NCBI GenBank assembly: GCA_002159075.1
Contig: LZRT01000066.1
Coordinates: 29,907 to 93,906, forward strand
DNA length: 64,000 nt
Direction: 5' to 3'
From: Bacillus thermozeamaize
Lineage (GTDB): Bacteria > Bacillota > Bacilli > ZCTH02-B2
Shown: piece by piece, positions 19,320-30,083 of the stretch
Layout of the letters: the number at the start of each line of letters is the position of its first letter
How positions within the stretch are numbered: the stretch's first letter is position 1
The notes under the pieces: generated by a model
The model's database searches: none
What the model saw: only the letters and a program-made list of their open reading frames with translations
What the model was told of the DNA's origin: nothing
Program-made: the position numbers and the translations under genes

Positions 19320-20000
19320 TCAAGTCTTGTCCTGAGCCTTGCCGCCCTGATGCCGCTCTGCCAGTTCCTGCAACACATCATCCAGGGGCAGCCGTTGTTC
19401 CCGCATAAGGACAAGAAGATGGTAGATCAGATCGCTGATTTCCCAGCGCAATTCCTTCGCGTCGCGGTTTTTGGCGGCGATGATCACTTCGGCCGCCTCT
19501 TCGCCCACTTTTTTCAGGATCTTGTCCAATCCTTTTTCAAAGAGGTAGGTGGTATAGGCCCCCTCAGGCCGCTCTGCATCCCGGGCCGCTATCACCGCTT
19601 CCAGATGGTTGAGGATGGCAAAACGCTCTGGCTCCGATTCTTTGGAAAGCGAAGAAAACGTCTCGGCAAGCGGACGTGAAAAGCAGCTGTATGTGCCCTC
19701 ATGGCAAGCCGGTCCGGACTGCTCCACCAGGACCAGCAGCGTATCCCGGTCGCAGTCCACGCGGATCTCCCGCACGCGCTGTACATGCCCGGACGTTTCC
19801 CCTTTTTGCCACAACCGCTGGCGCGACCGGCTCCAGAACCAAGTGTTTCCTGTCTCAATCGTTTTTTTCAGCGATTCCCGGTTCATATACGCCAGCATCA
19901 ATACCGCCTTGCTCTGGACATCCTGTACAATCACAGGGATGAGCCCTTGCTCGTTCCAGCGCAGGTTGTCCAATTCGTTCGGTTGCACCACCGCACTCAT
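19320..20000 (-). CDS. hisIE: Bifunctional phosphoribosyl-AMP cyclohydrolase / phosphoribosyl-ATP pyrophosphatase
   Basis: Catalyses the third and second steps of histidine synthesis. 226 residues: HisI domain at 1-120 with metal and substrate motifs [29 protein letters not shown] and [12 protein letters not shown]; HisE domain at 130-215 with [21 protein letters not shown] and [10 protein letters not shown]. The ATG at 20000 directly abuts GAGGAG, so a GTG three codons later may be the true start. Thirty bases after hisF. Confidence 0.95.
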   Translation of the reverse strand: MSAVVQPNELDNLRWNEQGLIPVIVQDVQSKAVLMLAYMNRESLKKTIETGNTWFWSRSRQRLWQKGETSGHVQRVREIRVDCDRDTLLVLVEQSGPACHEGTYSCFSRPLAETFSSLSKESEPERFAILNHLEAVIAARDAERPEGAYTTYLFEKGLDKILKKVGEEAAEVIIAAKNRDAKELRWEISDLIYHLLVLMREQRLPLDDVLQELAERHQGGKAQDKT

Positions 20001-20030
20001 CTCCTCATCCAGACCCTGAAAACCTCTTGC

Positions 20031-20798
20031 TCATTCGAGCGAGCGGACCGGAATCCCTTCCGCGGCCAGGTACTCCTTCACCTGCCGGATGGTCAATTCC
20101 CGAAAGTGGAAGAGCGAGGCCGCCAGCACCGCATCCGCCCGGCCCTCCTTCACCGCCTGGAGAAAATGCTCCAGCTTGCCGGCGCCGCCCGAAGCGATGA
20201 CGGGAATGTTCACGGCATCTGCCACTGCACGGAGCAGCTCCAGATCATATCCTTCTTTCTTGCCGTCATGCTCCACGCTGGTCAAGAGAAGTTCGCCCGC
20301 GCCCAGTTCTTCCACCCGCCTGGCCCATTCCACTGCATCCAGGCCCGTGGCGCGCTGTCCGCCGTGGGTATACACTTCCCAGCGCTTCCCCTCATGGGTG
20401 GCTTGCGCATCAATGGCTACCACGATGCGGGCCGAACCAAACCGTTTTGCCCCTTCGCGTATCAGCTCGGGATCACGGACAGCGGCAGAGGCGATGGAAA
20501 CTTTATTCGCGCCTGCCTCCAACACCCGCTCCATGTCCTCCAACGAACCGATCCCGCCACCCACGGTAAATGGAATCGGCACCACTTCAGCCACCTTGGC
20601 GGCCACCTCCACCATCGTGGCCCGCCCCTCGTTGGTCGCCGAAATGTCCAGAAACACCAGCTCATCCGCTCCTTCACGCACGTAGAAGGAGGCCAATTCC
20701 ACCGGATCGCCGGCATCCCGCAATCCCACGAAAGAAACGCCTTTGACGACACGCCCATCCTTCACATCGAGACATGGTATCACTCTGATGGTTTGCAC
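20031..20798 (-). CDS. hisF: Imidazole glycerol phosphate synthase, cyclase subunit HisF
   Basis: TIM-barrel cyclase that, with HisH, turns PRFAR and ammonia into imidazole glycerol phosphate and AICAR. 255 residues; catalytic aspartates are in [15 protein letters not shown] (Asp11) and VVAIDAQ (about Asp130), with phosphate loops VGGGIGS and [13 protein letters not shown] start with AAGGAG nine bases upstream. HisF normally gets ammonia from HisH, but no hisH gene lies in this operon. Confidence 0.96.
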   Translation of the reverse strand: MQTIRVIPCLDVKDGRVVKGVSFVGLRDAGDPVELASFYVREGADELVFLDISATNEGRATMVEVAAKVAEVVPIPFTVGGGIGSLEDMERVLEAGANKVSIASAAVRDPELIREGAKRFGSARIVVAIDAQATHEGKRWEVYTHGGQRATGLDAVEWARRVEELGAGELLLTSVEHDGKKEGYDLELLRAVADAVNIPVIASGGAGKLEHFLQAVKEGRADAVLAASLFHFRELTIRQVKEYLAAEGIPVRSLE

Positions 20799-20817
20799 TC
20801 AAGCGCTCTCCTTCCCA

Positions 20818-21579
20818 TTAATTCCGGACATCCTGGCTCAAATCGCGGTCTTCCACTGCCCGGATCGCCTCCTTCAGCGAAAACGCGCCGCTGTACAAAG
20901 CTTTCCCAATGATCACGCCACGGACACCCAGTGGGCTCAGCTGGCACAATGCGGACAGATCTTCCAGCCGGCTCACGCCTCCTGAAGCGATCACCTCGCC
21001 GGCCCCTGTTTGGGCTAACGAACGGATGGCTTCCAGATTGGGACCGCTTAGCGTGCCGTCCCGGGAAATATCGGTGAAGATAAAGGTTTCCGCACCATTT
21101 GCGGCCAATTGGCGCGCCAGTTCCTCTGCCCGCACCCGGCTTTTGTTCAGCCAGCCCCAGGTGGCCACGTAACCGTCACGGGCGTCCAGGCCGATGGCCA
21201 CCCGCTGCCCGCCGTAGTTTTCCAGGGCCCTCTTCACCAGCTCAGGGTTTTCAATCGCCGCGGTTCCCAGGATCACGCGCCTTACGCCACGCTCAAACAG
21301 CATCTCCAGATGCTCCAGTTTGCGCAAGCCTCCGCCCACCTGCACCGGGATGGAGACGTGTCGGACAATCGCTTCGATGGCGTCCAGATTGACCGGGTGT
21401 CCCGACTTGGCCCCATCGAGATCCACCACGTGAAGCCATTCCGCCCCCTGGCTCTGCCAGCGCAGGGCTGCCTCGACCGGGTCGCCGTAAACCGTCTCCT
21501 GCGCGTAGTCTCCTTGAAACAGGCGCACACATTGGCCGCCTCGCAAATCAATTGCCGGGTATATGGTAAACTTGGCCAA
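20818..21579 (-). CDS. hisA: ProFAR isomerase HisA
   Basis: Amadori isomerase of the fourth step of histidine synthesis. About 253 residues forming a two-fold TIM barrel; FTIYPAIDLRGGQCVRL carries the catalytic aspartate, FIFTDISRDGTLSG the second, and phosphate sites are VGGGLR and ASGGVSRLED. An ATG at 21585 touches the GGGGG ribosome sequence, so the TTG at 21579, six bases from it, is the better start. It follows hisB after 95 bases in which hisH would usually be encoded. Confidence 0.95.
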   Translation of the reverse strand: MAKFTIYPAIDLRGGQCVRLFQGDYAQETVYGDPVEAALRWQSQGAEWLHVVDLDGAKSGHPVNLDAIEAIVRHVSIPVQVGGGLRKLEHLEMLFERGVRRVILGTAAIENPELVKRALENYGGQRVAIGLDARDGYVATWGWLNKSRVRAEELARQLAANGAETFIFTDISRDGTLSGPNLEAIRSLAQTGAGEVIASGGVSRLEDLSALCQLSPLGVRGVIIGKALYSGAFSLKEAIRAVEDRDLSQDVRN

Positions 21580-21626
21580 CCTCATCCCCCTTACCGCCGA
21601 TTGGCATCTCGCTTTCCAGCCATTTC

Positions 21627-21635
21627 ATTATAGCA
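21627..21635 (-). promoter_or_regulatory. Possible internal promoter (extended -10) upstream of hisA
   Basis: TGCTATAAT on the minus strand in the hisB-hisA gap; a consensus -10 with the TG extension, -35 region weak. It lies where hisH is missing. Confidence 0.4.
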
Positions 21636-21680
21636 TTCCGGGCTACAGGATCGCAGTCCATTTTTCAACAACGGCCCTTT

Positions 21681-22286
21681 TTACAGAACGCCTTTGGTCG
21701 AGGGCACGGCGGCAAAAGCGGCGTCTCTTCTGACGGCCTCTCGCAGCGCCCGTCCGCATGCCTTGAAAATGGCCTCTACCATATGATGCGTATTGCGGCC
21801 GGCATGGAGGAGAATGTGCAAGGTGATCCGGGATTCCAATGCGAATTTCCAGAAAAACTCATGCACCAATTCACTGGGCATCCGGCCTACCTGCCTGTCG
21901 GGAAACGCTGCATGAAACTCCAGGTGCGGACGGTTGCTCAGATCGACCACCACCTGCGCCAACGCCTCGTCCATCGGCACCCAGGCCTGTCCGTACCGTT
22001 CGATTCCCCTTTTGTCCCCCAGGGCCTGCAGGAACGCTTGGCCAAGGCAAATGCCGATATCCTCCACCGTATGGTGATCGTCGATTTCCACATCGCCGCG
22101 CGCATGCAGCCGCAAGTCGAACCGGCCGTGATGGGCCCAGGCATGCAGCATATGGTTCAAAAAAGGCACCGGCGTGTCCAGCTCGGCGGTTCCCTGACCA
22201 TCCAGGCAGAGGGTCAGCCGGATCTGGGTTTCTTTCGTTTGCCGCTCCACCGTTGCAACCCGCCGGTCAGCCGCTTGGCTCATCAT
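21681..22286 (-). CDS. hisB: Imidazoleglycerol-phosphate dehydratase
   Basis: Manganese-dependent dehydration to imidazole acetol phosphate. 201 residues, the monofunctional form. Metal-binding histidine motifs are [33 protein letters not shown] and the C-terminal [16 protein letters not shown]. The start overlaps the hisD stop by ATGA-type overlap with GAGAGG upstream, so the two are translationally coupled. Confidence 0.96.
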   Translation of the reverse strand: MMSQAADRRVATVERQTKETQIRLTLCLDGQGTAELDTPVPFLNHMLHAWAHHGRFDLRLHARGDVEIDDHHTVEDIGICLGQAFLQALGDKRGIERYGQAWVPMDEALAQVVVDLSNRPHLEFHAAFPDRQVGRMPSELVHEFFWKFALESRITLHILLHAGRNTHHMVEAIFKACGRALREAVRRDAAFAAVPSTKGVL

Positions 22287-23587
22287 TCACTCATCCTCTC
22301 AGATGGATTCATCCCGGTTCCCTGATGGAAGCGGATTTCGATCGACTTTGCATGGGCATCCAGACCTTCAGCCTGCGCCAGGCGAATCACATCCTCCGCC
22401 ACCTCCCGGAAAAGCGGCTCGCTGCAGGCGATCAGGCTGGTCTTTTTGACAAAATCGTCCACGCTCAGCGCAGAAGCGAAACGGGCCGTGCCACCGGTCG
22501 GCAACACATGGTTCGGACCGGCCAGGTAATCACCCACCGGTTCCGGACTATTGGCGCCAAGGAAGACAGCCCCGGCATGTTTGATTTGCGGCAGCCAGGC
22601 CCAGGGATCGGCGATGAGCAGCTCCAGGTGCTCCGGCGCCAGGCGATTGGCCGCCGCCACCGCCTGCGCCAGATCAGGCATCAGCAGGATGCCGCCCCGC
22701 TCCTCTAGGGACTGCCGGGCAATCGCCGCGCGCGATAAGGTGGCCAGCTGCCGCTCCGCCTCCGACCGCACGGCGAAGGCCCACGCTTCGTCGGTCGCGA
22801 TCAAAATGGCTGAAGCCATCGGATCATGCTCTGCCTGCGCCAGCAAATCGCTGGCGGCATAGGCCGGGGATACGGTTCCGTCACCCACCACCACCACTTC
22901 GCTGGGTCCCGCAATCAGATCGATGCCCACCTGGCCAAACACTTCCCGTTTGGCCAGCGCCACATAGATGTTTCCTGGTCCGACGATCTTATCCACGGGA
23001 CGAATGCTCTCCGTGCCATAAGCCAGTGCAGCCACCGCCTGCGCTCCGCCGACACAATAGATCTCCTCGATTCCCAGAAGCTCGGCCGCCGCCAGCACAT
23101 GGGGCGAGATGCCGTCAGGATGGGGGGGCGTCACGAGGACGATCTCAGGCACCCCGGCCACCTGTGCCGGAATCACGTTCATCAAGACGGAAGAGGGGTA
23201 GGCCGCCTTCCCGCCCGGCACGTAGACCCCTACACGTTCCAGAGGCCGTACCAGCTGGCCGAGGATGGTGCCGTTCTCTTCCGTATGCATCCAGGAACGC
23301 TGGCGCTGCTGCTCGTGGAAACGCCGTATCCGGTCCGCTGCTTTCTTAAGCGAAGCGACAAAGGCAGGATGGACCGCTTCCCTGGCCTTTTGGCGCCATC
23401 TTTCGGGCAGCGCCGGCCTCTCCAGTTCTACGCCGTCCAGCCGCCGCGTCCAGCGCAAAAGGGCGGCATCCCCTTCCGCGCGCACGGATGCCAGGATCTC
23501 CCGCACGCGCTGACGGATCTCTTCCAGGTCCTCCGCCGCCGCATCCCGTCGTGCCATCAGCTCCTCCAGTGTCAGGACGGGGATCAT
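22283..23587 (-). CDS. hisD: Histidinol dehydrogenase
   Basis: Zinc enzyme performing the last two NAD-dependent oxidations from histidinol to histidine. 434 residues with [19 protein letters not shown], the [12 protein letters not shown] stretch, [20 protein letters not shown] (zinc ligands) and the C-terminal [13 protein letters not shown] segment seen as [15 protein letters not shown]. Overlaps hisG by four bases with a good ribosome site GAAGGAG. Confidence 0.96.
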   Translation of the reverse strand: MIPVLTLEELMARRDAAAEDLEEIRQRVREILASVRAEGDAALLRWTRRLDGVELERPALPERWRQKAREAVHPAFVASLKKAADRIRRFHEQQRQRSWMHTEENGTILGQLVRPLERVGVYVPGGKAAYPSSVLMNVIPAQVAGVPEIVLVTPPHPDGISPHVLAAAELLGIEEIYCVGGAQAVAALAYGTESIRPVDKIVGPGNIYVALAKREVFGQVGIDLIAGPSEVVVVGDGTVSPAYAASDLLAQAEHDPMASAILIATDEAWAFAVRSEAERQLATLSRAAIARQSLEERGGILLMPDLAQAVAAANRLAPEHLELLIADPWAWLPQIKHAGAVFLGANSPEPVGDYLAGPNHVLPTGGTARFASALSVDDFVKKTSLIACSEPLFREVAEDVIRLAQAEGLDAHAKSIEIRFHQGTGMNPSERMSE

Positions 23588-24219
23588 GATCCACTCTCCT
23601 TCGCCAACTGTCGTCTCATCTTGTCCAACAGCATCTCGATCTGACGGTATTTCATCCGGTAACTGACCCGGTTGGCAATCAGGCGGGCCGTAATCGGCAT
23701 CATTTCCTCCAACTCCACCAGGCCATTCTCCCGCAGGGTCCTCCCGGTCGAGACGATATCCACGATCGCCTCGGCCAGCCCCGTCAAGGGAGCCAGTTCA
23801 ATCGAGCCATGCAGCTGGATCACTTCCACCTGCTGCCCCTTGGCGCGGAAATACTGGGAGGCAATTTGCGGGTACTTGGTGGCCACCCGGCGCAACGGGC
23901 GGCCGGCCTGTTCAGCCAGTCCCGCTACGGAAAGCCGGCAGGCGCCAATCTGCAAGTCCAGCAATTCATAGACGTCACGGCTCTGTTCCAGAAGGACATC
24001 TTTGCCGGCGATGCCCACATCGGCCGCGCCGTACTCCACATAGGTGGGCACATCCATCGGCTTCGCCAGGATGATTTCGATCGCGGTCTCCGGAATGCGC
24101 ACCCACAACTTGCGGGAATCCTCCAGCTCGGGCGGGAGCGGCAGGCCGGCTTTTGTCAGGAGTTGGTGCGCCTCTTCGAGAATCCGCCCCTTTGGCAGGG
24201 CGATGACCAGATGGCTCAT
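23584..24219 (-). CDS. hisG: ATP phosphoribosyltransferase, short form HisG
   Basis: First step of histidine synthesis from ATP and PRPP. 211 residues, the short form that lacks the C-terminal allosteric domain and needs HisZ, encoded immediately upstream. Motifs: [28 protein letters not shown] and the PRPP site [16 protein letters not shown]. Its start overlaps the hisZ stop (ATGA). Confidence 0.96.
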   Translation of the reverse strand: MSHLVIALPKGRILEEAHQLLTKAGLPLPPELEDSRKLWVRIPETAIEIILAKPMDVPTYVEYGAADVGIAGKDVLLEQSRDVYELLDLQIGACRLSVAGLAEQAGRPLRRVATKYPQIASQYFRAKGQQVEVIQLHGSIELAPLTGLAEAIVDIVSTGRTLRENGLVELEEMMPITARLIANRVSYRMKYRQIEMLLDKMRRQLAKESGS

Positions 24220-25415
24220 GTCAACCCCTCCCCTTCCAGAAACACCACTTCATCCACGCCACGGCGCTTTTGCCGGGCTACAAACGCCGCACGCCGCTCC
24301 GCCTCCCAGCTATCCGGCAGCGCGATCATCTCCACCGCTTTGGGCGGTTGCGCCCGGCGCAAAGCCTGCGCCCGCGCGATCGCCTGCCGTATCTGGCCCG
24401 GCCTGTAGGCAACCACCACCCGTTCCGGCTGCTCCGGCTGGATCTGGCTGACCTCCAGCAGGCGGTCCACCTTCAGGGCAAAGCCCGTCGCCGGCGCATC
24501 TGTCCCGAAACGCCGCAACAGGTGATCGTATCTTCCGCCGCTCAAGACAGGAAATCCATACCCTTCGGCAAATCCTTCAAACACGGCTCCGGTATAATAG
24601 TTCAAAAATCCGATCAAAGTCAGATCCAGGATCACATCCTGTGACACGCCGTAGCCGTTGAGCAGTTCCCAAATCTCCTGCAGGTTGACGAGCGCCTCCT
24701 GAGAACGCGGTCCCCCGACCAGGCGGGACAACGCGCTCAACCCTTCCTCGCCGCGGTAGACGTGAAGCAAAGCCAGCAATCGCTCCTGCTGCCCGCAAGA
24801 CAGCGCGGATTGCTCCAGGCGCTGCCGGAAGGCCACATAATCGCGCCGCAGCAGATCTTCCTTCAATTCAGCCCGCAGCCGGGGATCATCCACGTTTTCC
24901 TCCAAAAGGCCGTCCAACAGCCCGACATGCCCCAGAGCCAGCTTATACCCCTTGACCCCCGCCTCTTGCAGGCAAGAGAGGGCCAGCGCCAACACCTCGG
25001 CATCGGCCCCCGGGCTGGCCTCACCGAGCAATTCCACGCCGGTCTGGTAAAACTCGGCGTTGCGCCCGGCCTCTTGTTCCTGCGCGCGGTAGACACTGGC
25101 ATGGTAGAGAAAGCGCAAGGGATACGGCGCATCCGTCAGGGAAGCGGCAACGCGGGCAATCGGCGCCGTCATGTCGGGGCGCAAGACCAGCGTATGCCCC
25201 TCCCGATCCAGCAGCTTGAACATCCTGTTGGTCAACGTCGCGCTGGCCGCACCCACCGTATCGTAAAACTCCAGCGTCGGCGTGATGATTTCGCGGTATC
25301 CCCACTGCTCCATCACACGTTGGATCCGCAATTCAAGAAATCGCTTGCGTTCTGCCATGTCGGGCAGAAAGTCCCGCATACCCAGCGGTTTTTCAAACAC
25401 TTTCGGTTCCGACAA
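24216..25415 (-). CDS. hisZ: ATP phosphoribosyltransferase regulatory subunit HisZ
   Basis: HisRS-like protein without tRNA charging that forms a complex with short HisG and gives histidine feedback. About 399 residues. Class II synthetase-like motifs [25 protein letters not shown] (motif 2-like) and [15 protein letters not shown] are visible. The best start is the TTG at 25415, six bases after a near-perfect GAGGAGGG; the first ATG further upstream has no ribosome site and would add a non-conserved leader. First gene of the his operon; a promoter with an operator-like palindrome precedes it. Confidence 0.94.
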   Translation of the reverse strand: MSEPKVFEKPLGMRDFLPDMAERKRFLELRIQRVMEQWGYREIITPTLEFYDTVGAASATLTNRMFKLLDREGHTLVLRPDMTAPIARVAASLTDAPYPLRFLYHASVYRAQEQEAGRNAEFYQTGVELLGEASPGADAEVLALALSCLQEAGVKGYKLALGHVGLLDGLLEENVDDPRLRAELKEDLLRRDYVAFRQRLEQSALSCGQQERLLALLHVYRGEEGLSALSRLVGGPRSQEALVNLQEIWELLNGYGVSQDVILDLTLIGFLNYYTGAVFEGFAEGYGFPVLSGGRYDHLLRRFGTDAPATGFALKVDRLLEVSQIQPEQPERVVVAYRPGQIRQAIARAQALRRAQPPKAVEMIALPDSWEAERRAAFVARQKRRGVDEVVFLEGEGLT

Positions 25416-25452
25416 GCCAAACCCTCCTCGGGGACAGTCCCTGCCCTTGATC

Positions 25453-25489
25453 ACTTTAGTATTCTACCAAACTAAAGTATGACGCACAA
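25453..25489 (-). promoter_or_regulatory. his operon promoter with inverted-repeat operator
   Basis: Minus strand TTGTGC (25484-25489), 17-base spacer, TAGAAT (25461-25466). The inverted repeat ACTTTAGT-N10-ACTAAAGT (25453-25478) covers the -10 and most of the spacer, a good place for a repressor. A TrpR-related his repressor of the YerC/HisR type is a candidate; that is inference. Confidence 0.65.
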
Positions 25490-25524
25490 CAAAAAGGTGC
25501 CCGCCCTCTTTCTCCTTCTTTCCG

Positions 25525-26037
25525 TCACCCGCGATTCCCCTCATCCGCCGCTTCCTGGGACCGCCGCTTCAGGGGACGGGCCGGATTGCCCCCGACAAAG
25601 GCGCCTGGCGGCACATCCCTGGTGACGACCGAGCCGGCGGCAACCACCGCCTGATCGCCGATGCGAACCCCCGGAAGGATTAAACTGTTGGCGCCGATCA
25701 TCACTTCATCGCCAATCTCCACTTCGCCCAGGCGGTATTCGTCGATCAGGTACTCATGCGCCAAAATGGTGGTGTTGTAACCGATAATCGTGTTCCTGCC
25801 GATGCGGATCAGCTCCGGAAAGAGAATGTCCATCGTCACCTTGTAGGCAATCGCCGTCTGCCGGCCCACCTTGATTCCGAGCAGCCTGTAGAGCGCGTTC
25901 TTCCAGGAGAAAAAGGGCAGAAAACGGGCCGTCTCGATGATCAGCACATTGCGAACCACCTTAAAAAAGGAAACCGTCCGGTAAACCTGCCAGAGCGAAT
26001 TGCTCCCCGAAACGGGAAACCTCCTCGTTCGCCTCAT
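25525..26037 (-). CDS. Acyltransferase of the left-handed beta-helix family (YvoF-like)
   Basis: 170 residues. After a basic N-terminal 40 residues come hexapeptide repeats ([55 protein letters not shown]) ending [16 protein letters not shown], typical for trimeric O-acetyltransferases. Found 11 bases after lgt, as yvoF is in Bacillus subtilis, although the genes yvoD and ppaX that lie between there are missing. Substrate unknown; a cell-envelope sugar is plausible. Confidence 0.85.
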   Translation of the reverse strand: MRRTRRFPVSGSNSLWQVYRTVSFFKVVRNVLIIETARFLPFFSWKNALYRLLGIKVGRQTAIAYKVTMDILFPELIRIGRNTIIGYNTTILAHEYLIDEYRLGEVEIGDEVMIGANSLILPGVRIGDQAVVAAGSVVTRDVPPGAFVGGNPARPLKRRSQEAADEGNRG

Positions 26038-26047
26038 CCGCTCACCT

Positions 26048-26953
26048 CTATCCTTTTTTCCTGCGAAGCCTCGTCTCCACGTCCCGGTAGCGGGTTTTGT
26101 CCCATCTTTTCAGCCGCCTGACCGCCATCAGCCCAACCGCCAGCAAGACCAGCAACAGGCTGACCAGCTGGGCCGTCCGGATGTTCCCGTAGGCCATCGC
26201 CCCCGGTTCAAACAATAAGCGCATCGGCGTCCACAAGCCGTTGAGCAGCCCCTCCAGCCAGCGGGGCCCGTCAAAAGCCAGGCTGTCCGTCCGCAGGCCT
26301 TCGATGAAAAAACGCCCCACCGAATACCAAATCACGTAACTCAAAAATACCAGGCCACGGCGAGGGTTGCGCCCGCTCAGCCAGAGAAGAACGGCCACGC
26401 CCAACAGGTTCCAGAGGGACTCATATAAAAAGGTGGGATGATAATACACCCCGCCGATATTCATCTGCTCGATGATCCACTCCGGCAGGTGCAGGCTTTC
26501 GAGAAACTCCCGGGAGACCGGCCCGCCATGCGCTTCCTGGTTCATAAAGTTGCCCCAGCGGCCGATGGCCTGGCCCAAAAGCAGCCCAGGAGCGGCGATG
26601 TCGGCCAGTTGCCAGAAAGAAACCCTGCGGAAGCGGGAAAAGAGAACCGCCGTGACAATCCCGCCGATCAGCGCGCCATGAATGGCGATCCCGCCCTTCC
26701 AGATGGCGATGATCTCACCGGGATGCTGCGAATAATAATCCCATTGAAACAGGACGTAATAGACCCGCGCGCAGAAAATGGCGGCCGGGACCGCAAAAAT
26801 CATGAAATCCAACAACAGTTCATGGTCAAACCCGATCCGCTTCGCGCGCCAGACGGCCAGCCCCAGGCCAGCCAACGCCGCCAGGCCGAGGATGATGCCG
26901 TACCAGTGTACCGTAAACGGACCAAATTGAAAGGCGATTGGATCCAGAACCAT
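26048..26953 (-). CDS. lgt: Prolipoprotein diacylglyceryl transferase
   Basis: Membrane enzyme that attaches diacylglycerol to the lipobox cysteine. 301 residues from the ATG at 26953 (AAGGAGGT eight bases upstream); about seven hydrophobic segments. Signature motifs are [13 protein letters not shown], the loop [24 protein letters not shown] and [16 protein letters not shown]-terminus is basic ([23 protein letters not shown]). Forty-three bases after hprK. Confidence 0.96.
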   Translation of the reverse strand: MVLDPIAFQFGPFTVHWYGIILGLAALAGLGLAVWRAKRIGFDHELLLDFMIFAVPAAIFCARVYYVLFQWDYYSQHPGEIIAIWKGGIAIHGALIGGIVTAVLFSRFRRVSFWQLADIAAPGLLLGQAIGRWGNFMNQEAHGGPVSREFLESLHLPEWIIEQMNIGGVYYHPTFLYESLWNLLGVAVLLWLSGRNPRRGLVFLSYVIWYSVGRFFIEGLRTDSLAFDGPRWLEGLLNGLWTPMRLLFEPGAMAYGNIRTAQLVSLLLVLLAVGLMAVRRLKRWDKTRYRDVETRLRRKKG

Positions 26954-26996
26954 GTTTTGACCTCCTTCATCCGGCAGGCTGAAAAAAGGAAGCATG

Positions 26997-27938
26997 TCAG
27001 AAAAGGTCCTCGGCCGGATCGTCATCTTCCAGCACCTTGTTCAGCCGTTCCGCAAACTGGACCGCCGCGTTGTGGCCCATCACCTTGAGCCGGTGGTTCA
27101 TCGCCGCCACTTCCACGATCACCGCCAGGTTCCTTCCCGGACGGACCGGTATGGTGACAATCGGGATGTCGATATCCAAGATTTTGATCTTCTCTTCATC
27201 CATCCCGAGCCGCTCGTAATGCTTGCCCTCTTCCCAGGCCTCCAGGCGAACGGCAAGGGAAATTTTCTTATGCGTGCGCACCACACCGGCGCCAAACAGC
27301 GTCATCACGTTAATGATGCCCACCCCGCGAATTTCCAGAAGATGCTGGATCAGCTCCGGGGCATTGCCGATCAGGCGGTTGTGTACCTGGCGGATTTCCA
27401 CCGCATCGTCGGCCACCAGGCGATGGCCCCGCTTGACCAGCTCCAGGGCGGTCTCACTCTTGCCGATGCCGCTGGAACCCATGAGCAAAACCCCCACCCC
27501 GTACACATCCATCAACACGCCGTGGATCGTCGTCCGGGGAGCCAGCATCTCTTCCAGGTAATAGGTCAGCTTGCTGATGAATTGCGTCGTTGACAATGAG
27601 GTCCGCAGCACCGGGGTGCGGCTTTCCTCCGCCGCCACAAACAGCTCGGACGGGACAGGAAAGCCGCGCGTGATGCAAAAGCAAGGGGTTTCCTCCTTGC
27701 AGAGAAACCGGAAACGCTCCAACAGAACCCCGGACGGAAGGCTCTCCGCAAAACTCAGTTCCGTGCGTCCCAAAAATTGCACCCGATCGGCCGGGTAGTA
27801 TTCAAAATAACCGGCCAGCTCCAGACCTGGCCGGTGGATGTCACTGACCGTGATGGGCCGCCGCAAGCTTTTTTCGCCTGTCAGCACTTCCAGGTTGAAA
27901 CGCTTGACAACCTGCTCCACCGTCACTTTCGATCCCAA
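26997..27938 (-). CDS. hprK: HPr kinase/phosphorylase
   Basis: Bifunctional sensor of carbon state that phosphorylates HPr/Crh at Ser46 and removes it with inorganic phosphate. About 313 residues: N-terminal domain 1-130 and catalytic domain with P-loop [14 protein letters not shown] (about 153-166), VADDAVEI, and the HprK signature [16 protein letters not shown]. The TTG at 27938 aligns with the family N-terminus and has AGAGGTGA upstream; a GTG nine bases earlier, with AGGAG, is also possible. Its substrate protein is encoded at 12.6 kb. Confidence 0.95.
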   Translation of the reverse strand: MGSKVTVEQVVKRFNLEVLTGEKSLRRPITVSDIHRPGLELAGYFEYYPADRVQFLGRTELSFAESLPSGVLLERFRFLCKEETPCFCITRGFPVPSELFVAAEESRTPVLRTSLSTTQFISKLTYYLEEMLAPRTTIHGVLMDVYGVGVLLMGSSGIGKSETALELVKRGHRLVADDAVEIRQVHNRLIGNAPELIQHLLEIRGVGIINVMTLFGAGVVRTHKKISLAVRLEAWEEGKHYERLGMDEEKIKILDIDIPIVTIPVRPGRNLAVIVEVAAMNHRLKVMGHNAAVQFAERLNKVLEDDDPAEDLF

Positions 27939-28080
27939 CGCCCTCACCTCTTTCTCCTCATGATAAAGGATGTGAAAAGGAAAGAAAAGCAAAGATGCCG
28001 ATCCTGTCGCGCCAAAGGCACCTTCAACCGTTCGCGCGACAAAACCGGCACCGCCGTCTGACTGTCATCGTTTCCTGGCG

Positions 28081-29061
28081 TCAGTTTTCGTGCCTGTAAT
28101 TCACACTTTCATTCACGCAGGCGGGCAGCGGCTTGCCAGCCAACCCTGCCAGCAGGTTATCGGTCGCAAGCAGCGCCATCCGGTCTCTGGTTTCATCGGT
28201 GGCACTGCCCACATGCGGGGTGATCAGGAGATTGGGCAGTTGCAGCAGCGGGTGATCCCCCGGGAGCGGCTCCGGGTCGGTCACATCCAAAGCGGCATAG
28301 GCAATCCAGCCTTCCTTGAGGGCGCGGTACAGCGCCTCCGTCTGGACGATGGCGCCGCGAGCCACGTTGACGAAGCGGGCGGTTGGCTTCATCAGCCGGA
28401 ATTGCTCTTCCCCGAACATGCCACGCGTCTCATCTGTCAATGGCGTCAAGACCACGATCACATCCGACGTTTGCAATAACTGCTCGAAGGGCACATAAAC
28501 GGCCCCGATCTCCGCTTCATCGGCGCGCCGCTTGCGGTTGGTGTATTGCACCCGCATCTTGAATGCCTGCGCCCGCCTCGCCACCGCTTCGCCAATCCGG
28601 CCCATCCCGACAATCCCCAGCCATTTTCCAGCCAAATCGCTGCCAAACGGAATGTCAAAAAGGTTTTTCCACTCCCCGCGCCGAACCATGTCCCAGCCTT
28701 CGGTGATACGCCGCATGCTGTTCAGCACAAGGGCAAACGCCAGATCGGCCGTCGCATCCACCAGCACACCAGGGGTGTTGCCAAAGGGAATGCCGCGGCG
28801 CGTGCAGGCCTCTACATCCACATTGTCATAGCCGACCGCAGCCTGGACCGCCACTTTCAAACGCGGCGCGAAAGAGAGCAATTCCTCATCCAGGCGAATC
28901 TTGCCGGAGAGAAACAGCCCCTCCGCATCGGCCAGCCATCTTCGCAACAGTTCTTTTGGAACAGGTTCCGTCGACTCCCAGATTCTCACCTCGGCATGCT
29001 GGCGGATCTTCTCCAGCGCCACTTGCCGAATGGGCCCCGTAATGACAACCGTCGGTTTCAC
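28081..29061 (-). CDS. D-isomer-specific 2-hydroxyacid dehydrogenase (hydroxypyruvate/glyoxylate reductase-like)
   Basis: 326 residues of the NAD(P)-dependent 2-hydroxyacid dehydrogenase family. VAVQAAVGYDNVDVEACTRRGI, the Rossmann motif LGIVGMGRIGEAVARRA, the VNVARGAIVQTEAL segment with the substrate arginine, the glutamate in DVTDPEPL and the histidine in ITPHVGSA are all visible. GTG start with GGGAGGAG. Last gene of the tartrate-type operon, where a hydroxypyruvate reductase would follow tartrate dehydrogenase; the substrate is inferred from that context. Confidence 0.85.
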   Translation of the reverse strand: MKPTVVITGPIRQVALEKIRQHAEVRIWESTEPVPKELLRRWLADAEGLFLSGKIRLDEELLSFAPRLKVAVQAAVGYDNVDVEACTRRGIPFGNTPGVLVDATADLAFALVLNSMRRITEGWDMVRRGEWKNLFDIPFGSDLAGKWLGIVGMGRIGEAVARRAQAFKMRVQYTNRKRRADEAEIGAVYVPFEQLLQTSDVIVVLTPLTDETRGMFGEEQFRLMKPTARFVNVARGAIVQTEALYRALKEGWIAYAALDVTDPEPLPGDHPLLQLPNLLITPHVGSATDETRDRMALLATDNLLAGLAGKPLPACVNESVNYRHEN

Positions 29062-29134
29062 GCGGGCTCCTCCCCTCCATCATCCCCAGACGGGTCGTTT
29101 GTTTCATCACCATGCTGCCATGGCCATCCCGGAT

Positions 29135-29968
29135 TTAAGCGTCATGCTGCAGCTGCAGAATGGCCAAAGCCTGCTTGTACACCGGGTAATCCACCATCTT
29201 CCCCTGCACGGAGATGGCTCCCACCCCTTTTTTCTCCGCCTCCTGGAACGCCTCGACAACCGCTTGCGCCCACTCCAGTTCTTCCTTGGTCGGTGAAAAC
29301 ACGGCGTGAACCGGCTGGATCTGCTTCGGGTGAATCACCAGTTTTCCGCGAAAACCCAGACGCTTGGCCATTCTCGCCTCGCGGATCAGGCCCTCCTCAT
29401 GGTTCAGATCCACAAAGACAGTGTCAATCGGCGGATCAATGCCTGCAGCCCGGGAGGCCACCGCCAGTTGCGAACGGGGAAAAATAAGCTCCTGCTGTTC
29501 GTACGTGAGCGAAATTCCCAAATCCAGGCTGTAATCCACGGCACCAAAAGCGAGCCGTACCACCGCGGGGTCGGCGCTGGCAATCTCGTGGGCAAAATAT
29601 ACCCCCCTGGCCGTTTCAATGAGGGGGATGATCTGCATCCGTTCGGACAGCTCCCTGCTCACCCGGCGGATGTCCTCCGCAGAGCCTACCTTCGGCAACA
29701 TGATCCCCCGAAATCCTGCCTCCTGGGCACAAACACAATCTGCCTGCCAGAACGGGCTGTTCACATCATTGACCCGCAGGTAGACATTGGAACGGGCCGC
29801 CCCGCCTTCTCGCATCACCTGGCAAACCGTCTGGCGCGCCGCCTCCTTTTCCTCATAGGCCACCGCGTCTTCCAGATCGATGATCACCGCATCCGCAGGA
29901 CTCTCCAGCGCCTTGCGAATCCGGTGCGGGTCGCGGCCAGGAACAAACAAGTAGGAACGATGAAGCAA
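29135..29968 (-). CDS. HpcH/HpaI-family lyase, CitE-like
   Basis: 277 residues, TIM-barrel lyase resembling the citrate lyase beta subunit and malyl-CoA/methylmalyl-CoA lyases. RSYLFVPGRDPHRIRKAL and ADAVIIDLEDAVAYEEK (acidic metal ligands), IIPLIETARGVYFAHEIA, and LVIHPKQIQPVHAVFSP are conserved. No citrate lyase alpha or gamma genes accompany it, so a stand-alone (acyl-CoA) lyase is more likely than citrate lyase. TTG start with AAGGAGGT. In the same operon as fumarase-type dehydratase and a D-malate/tartrate dehydrogenase. Confidence 0.8.
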   Translation of the reverse strand: MLHRSYLFVPGRDPHRIRKALESPADAVIIDLEDAVAYEEKEAARQTVCQVMREGGAARSNVYLRVNDVNSPFWQADCVCAQEAGFRGIMLPKVGSAEDIRRVSRELSERMQIIPLIETARGVYFAHEIASADPAVVRLAFGAVDYSLDLGISLTYEQQELIFPRSQLAVASRAAGIDPPIDTVFVDLNHEEGLIREARMAKRLGFRGKLVIHPKQIQPVHAVFSPTKEELEWAQAVVEAFQEAEKKGVGAISVQGKMVDYPVYKQALAILQLQHDA

Positions 29969-30083
29969 CCTGGCTACCTCCTTTTTGCATCTCGATGCTT
30001 TCGAATCTCGGCGCTATGTAAAAACAAAACCCATTCTGGCAAAATCAAGCCCCGCATCACGAACGATTGCTCTCTGCCGGAAA

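Noticed and set aside
29135..29968. Citrate lyase beta subunit
   Set aside because: No citrate lyase alpha, gamma or ligase genes nearby; a stand-alone CitE-like lyase fits better.
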